A model generated the notes under the pieces. That model worked only from the letters and a program-made list of their open reading frames with translations, searched no databases and was not told where the DNA came from. Both the position numbers and the translations under genes were made by a program. Below, piece after piece: positions 60,983 through 64,000 of a stretch of DNA of 64,000 nucleotides. Source of the DNA: Lichenicola sp050954785 (GTDB lineage: Bacteria; Pseudomonadota; Alphaproteobacteria; Acetobacterales; Acetobacteraceae); NCBI GenBank assembly GCA_050954785.1, contig JBPBQO010000127.1, forward strand, positions 51,234-115,233, in the 5' to 3' direction. Each line of letters begins with the position of its first letter. The first letter of the stretch is position 1.

Positions 60983-62056
60983 CTATCGGGATCCAGTCCG
61001 CCGGGTCGGCTTGATCGTCGAGCGGACCACGACGAAACGGCTCAGCATGTCGAACCAGAACGGTGCGCCGAGCATGACCGCGAACCCGGTGACGGCCCAG
61101 CCGATCAGCATTTGGACCACCGCCATCGGGTCGATCCGCGCCACGGCGTCATAACCGGTTTCGCTGGTCGTGCCCGGGCTGTCATCGGGTGCTGCTGTCT
61201 CGACGCCGTGTTGCAAATGCTGTGGCGGCGGCTCCCAGCCGGTCGGGAACTGAATCAGGTCCAGATCGCGTTGCAGTACCGAGAATGCATCCTGCGCCTG
61301 CACCGCCAGCGGATGTCCGGCATCGCGCGGCAGCAATTCCGTTGCCTGCGCCACCGCGCCGTCCCGTAGCGCCTTGTCCTGGAACAGCGCGCGCCCGACG
61401 GCGAATGCATCGATATTCATTACGCCGGCGGTGACCAGGCCGATCGCGAACAGGATGATCTGGGTGCGCCGCTTGTACCAGCCGGACACGCGGTCCATGC
61501 AGGCATCGAACCAGGCTTCGACGTTGCATCGCACCCGGTCGAGATCGCCGTCCGCGGTATCGAGCGCGCTCAGCAGTGCTCGCCGGACGCGATTATCCGG
61601 CATGTCCCTCGCCGTCGCCTTCAGCGATTCGATCGACATGACGCGCAAGGCGGCGTCCGGACCGCTCGGTGCGTCGCCGACCGGGCCACGCAGGGTGATG
61701 TCGAGAAACGCGCGAGCGAAACTGGCGGCCGGTATATAGGCCGGCAGGCTGGCACGCGCGCGGATCGGCATACAGAGCCCGACCCCGCCGGCGAGCAAGC
61801 TGCGACGCGGACGCAGCCGAGCGGGGGCATAGGTGCCCGGATACAGCGAGAACACCAGCGGATGGTCGTAGAGCGCCCGTGTCGCACCGACACCGGTCGG
61901 GTCGTCGAGCAGCTCGCGCATGCCCCGCTCCAGGTCGGCGGCCCGCATGTTGAGCAGCGCCTCGATCGCTTCCCGGATCGCCGAGCAGATCAGGCTGACG
62001 AACAGGAACAGCAGGCTGAGCCCGATCGCCACGTCCAGAACGACCGATCCAAACAT
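60983..62056 (-). CDS. integral membrane protein of unknown function
   Basis: The 357-residue protein has an N-terminal helix (VVLDVAIGLSLLFLFVSLIC) followed by IREAIEALLNMRAADLERGM, a pattern shared by a set of poorly studied bacterial membrane proteins, a helix near the middle (IILFAIGLVTAGVMNI) and one or two near the end (QMLIGWAVTGFAVMLGAPFW). A soluble loop of about 90 residues lies between the last two. The ATG at 62056 has GGGAG before it. It starts 90 bases after the catalase-like gene on the same strand and may be in the same operon. Confidence 0.75.
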   Translation of the reverse strand: MFGSVVLDVAIGLSLLFLFVSLICSAIREAIEALLNMRAADLERGMRELLDDPTGVGATRALYDHPLVFSLYPGTYAPARLRPRRSLLAGGVGLCMPIRARASLPAYIPAASFARAFLDITLRGPVGDAPSGPDAALRVMSIESLKATARDMPDNRVRRALLSALDTADGDLDRVRCNVEAWFDACMDRVSGWYKRRTQIILFAIGLVTAGVMNIDAFAVGRALFQDKALRDGAVAQATELLPRDAGHPLAVQAQDAFSVLQRDLDLIQFPTGWEPPPQHLQHGVETAAPDDSPGTTSETGYDAVARIDPMAVVQMLIGWAVTGFAVMLGAPFWFDMLSRFVVVRSTIKPTRRTGSR

Positions 62057-62146
62057 CCCCGCACTCCCTGACCCTGGCTCATGCCAGCCGGGGAGGAGTC
62101 TGGCTGTCCCATCCTGTCCGCGCAACGTACGGAAAGGCTTGCCGCA

Positions 62147-63811
62147 CTACAGCCGGCGGGCAGCCTGCCTTGCCACAACCGCGGTGGTGATCCCGAACAG
62201 CATGTGGATCAGTCCATGGATCGCAATGCTCGACTTGGTGTCCCGCCACAGCACCGGGCTGATTTTCGCCGAGGGCCCAACCAGGCCATAGGCAAGAAGA
62301 TAGAATGCGCCCCCGAAGATCGAACCCGCCACCATCGGCGACGCATCCTCCGGCGTAAGGGCGCCATAGATAGCGCCGGAAACACCCGAAAGCGCCAGGT
62401 GGCCGCCATGCGACACGAGCTGTTCGCCCACGCTGGGATCGGCATCGTCGGCATGCGCCGCGCCACCCAGATTGGCGATGCTGCGACGCTTGAGCTTGAC
62501 CAGATCCGACGGCTCGCCACTGGCCGCCTCGAGACAGCCCAGAAGCGCGGACACCAGAACTCCGGCGACCGTGGCACCGATGATTCCGGCGGTAATCCTG
62601 CGGGCGGTAGCGTTCAACGGCTGGGTCATCGTTCCCGGCCGTGCGTCCGGCGTGTTCGGACGGCGACCTTCGCGGCCCGGTGCGCTGCCGAACAGGCAGG
62701 CGGCTGCATCGGAGAGCCCGATCGCAGCGGTCGGCTCATGGATCGGGCAACCATTGTGTTTTGCCCGAAAGTCGGCGGACATCTTGTAGGCGTCCTTGCG
62801 CGCACGATTGATGGAGCCGAGCGGCTGGTGATCGGTGATGCCGTGCCAAGGGCTGAACGACAGGCCATCATCGGCCTGTATCGCGCGCGCCTCGCTCCAG
62901 GCCGGCTGCGACGCCACGGTGATGCGCGCCACCGCGACATACGGGCTCTCCTTTTCCGGCCACGGCACCGAGGCATCCTCGACCGGCATGGTTTCGGGAT
63001 TGGTGCGAAGCTGCACCCGCAACTCCCACTCGCCGCCCTGCGCACCGAAATAATCGATCACCGCGCCACGCAACCCGTTCGGCTTGCCGGCAAGAGCGAC
63101 CGGCTGGTCCTTGAGCTGTTTCAGTGTCGCGCTGACAGGCGCCAGCGACAGCTTGGCGACGTGCGTCCCATGCCGGTATGGCGTCTGGGTATAGAAGGTC
63201 TCGCCCAGCGGGTGGGTCATCGGCTGGCCGCCGAGAGCCTTCAGGGGACCGGCATCCTTGCCGAGTGCGCTCAGCCCGGAGACCGCACCGCGCAGCATGG
63301 CGGAGAAGCCTTTCTTCCAGAGCTGGCCGGTATCGGTGGTCGCTGCGAGCAGCTTGAGGCTCTTGTTGAAGTGGGCGGCATCCGGCGCCACGAACGCCGG
63401 CCCATTCACCAGGATGAAATCCTGCGTCGTCTTGCCTTCGGAGCCGGGCAGGCGCTCGCCGTCCACGCCGATGATCTTCATGGCCACGCCACGCGGCGCC
63501 GAAACGGTGTCGTCGAGGATGTCGCCGGGGTTGGTCGAGATCCGAAGCACCACCGGATAGGTCGCCGGACGCACGAACACGCCCTGCGCCAGTTCCGAAG
63601 GCAGTCCGTCGAGCACCTGCAGCTCGCCTTCGAGCAGGCCATGGCTCTTGGCGTGGACGCTGCGGACCGAATGACCGTAATCGTTCCAGGTCGTTTCGAG
63701 GATGCCATTCATCAACACGTTGATCGACGCGATCGCCGCCTGGTCATCCGGCTGCGGCTGCTCGACGGACCGATCGAAAGGCAGCGGCTTCGACAGGGAG
63801 ATTGCAACCAT
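62147..63811 (-). CDS. catalase-like protein (y4iL type) fused to a C-terminal membrane domain
   Basis: The 554-residue protein has two parts. Residues 1 to about 375 are a catalase-fold haem protein of the y4iL-like class: distal H53 in VHAKSHG, the haem-side loop ILVNGPAFVAPD and the proximal RxxxY (R338, Y342). From M395 a second part begins like a separate protein (MTQPLNATARRITAGIIGA) with three or four membrane helices, ending HGLIHMLFGITTAVVA, reminiscent of the DUF1440/YagU family. No stop lies between. An SD-like GGGAACG precedes M395, so the second part might also be made alone. It could tie a peroxide- or lipid-peroxide-handling haem domain to the membrane. Confidence 0.8.
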   Translation of the reverse strand: MVAISLSKPLPFDRSVEQPQPDDQAAIASINVLMNGILETTWNDYGHSVRSVHAKSHGLLEGELQVLDGLPSELAQGVFVRPATYPVVLRISTNPGDILDDTVSAPRGVAMKIIGVDGERLPGSEGKTTQDFILVNGPAFVAPDAAHFNKSLKLLAATTDTGQLWKKGFSAMLRGAVSGLSALGKDAGPLKALGGQPMTHPLGETFYTQTPYRHGTHVAKLSLAPVSATLKQLKDQPVALAGKPNGLRGAVIDYFGAQGGEWELRVQLRTNPETMPVEDASVPWPEKESPYVAVARITVASQPAWSEARAIQADDGLSFSPWHGITDHQPLGSINRARKDAYKMSADFRAKHNGCPIHEPTAAIGLSDAAACLFGSAPGREGRRPNTPDARPGTMTQPLNATARRITAGIIGATVAGVLVSALLGCLEAASGEPSDLVKLKRRSIANLGGAAHADDADPSVGEQLVSHGGHLALSGVSGAIYGALTPEDASPMVAGSIFGGAFYLLAYGLVGPSAKISPVLWRDTKSSIAIHGLIHMLFGITTAVVARQAARRL

Positions 63812-64000
63812 GGGAAGCTCCGATCTGGCGCGGAAGTGGCGATGATACGGTGCAACGGCGATCGGCTCGGAAAAGTTGCCTTCATGATAAGGGAGCCCGC
63901 AAGCCGCATGACGACATGACCGACTGTGCGATACTCCGTATTTATGAACTCATAACAACTTATCGATGATACGGAATGAACAATGAACCGGCCGCGCGTT

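Noticed and set aside
1..64000. tRNA, rRNA, CRISPR, insertion sequences, prophage or plasmid functions
   Set aside because: I looked for cloverleaf ends, regularly spaced repeats, transposase motifs and terminal inverted repeats and saw none; a dedicated tRNA and IS search would settle it.

Overview
The window looks like a chromosomal segment of a high-GC alphaproteobacterium, most likely of the acetic-acid-bacteria family (Acetobacteraceae). The best evidence is the clustered pentose phosphate/gluconate genes with a single-chain transaldolase/glucose-6-phosphate isomerase fusion, together with a short 6-phosphogluconate dehydrogenase, NDH-2 and a glycogen-to-trehalose operon. I see no rRNA, tRNA, CRISPR array, insertion sequence, phage gene or replication origin. 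The assignment to a family is inference from gene content, not a database match.

Layout. 1-1042: the N-terminal part of a TPR protein running off the left edge. 1.2-8.9 kb: riboflavin synthesis. ribD-ribBA-ribH read leftwards behind a clear FMN riboswitch and a visible promoter; ribE lies about 4 kb away on the other strand, with four catabolic-type genes in between (VOC protein, TauD-type dioxygenase, DODA-type dioxygenase, formamidase). 8.9-11.2 kb: a YaiI-type protein and a chemoreceptor. 11.3-22.8 kb: a leftward block holding nearly the whole pentose phosphate pathway (tkt, tal-pgi, gnd, zwf, two HAD phosphatases, pgl, rpiA, gntK), mostly with overlapping stops and starts. 23.0-27.5 kb: an RND efflux pump and its adaptor, with a palindromic operator-like site upstream. 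27.7-36.8 kb: ndh coupled to a metallo-beta-lactamase-fold hydrolase, then glgX-treZ-treY.

36.9-42.7 kb: an ankyrin-repeat protein, a LysR regulator divergent from an MDR oxidoreductase, and a ureide/urate set (allantoate-type amidohydrolase, 5-hydroxyisourate hydrolase, FAD oxidoreductase). 42.9-47.1 kb: small coiled-coil proteins, PEBP, HisC, a CDP-alcohol phosphotransferase and a Nudix hydrolase, with two copies of a palindromic repeat that supplies stop codons. 47.1-50.8 kb: modABC and thiM. 50.8-52.4 kb: a visibly AT-richer stretch with two unrecognised proteins. 52.6-58.5 kb: an envelope cluster (MscS-type channel, amino-acid-type 2OG dioxygenase, MBOAT acyltransferase, SGNH-like partner). 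58.8-60.1 kb: a decayed pbpC. 60.2-63.8 kb: clpS, a 42-residue membrane peptide, a membrane protein and a catalase-like protein fused to a membrane domain.

How the parts fit. Gluconokinase plus the pentose phosphate enzymes handle phosphorylated gluconate and sugars without needing a complete lower glycolysis. glgX-treZ-treY turn glycogen into trehalose. NDH-2 feeds NADH electrons to quinone. The envelope genes and the RND pump suggest adaptation to osmotic or chemical stress. The strongest candidates for new biology are the FAD protein beside uraH, the stop-codon repeats, the MscS/dioxygenase/MBOAT/SGNH cluster and the catalase-membrane fusion.
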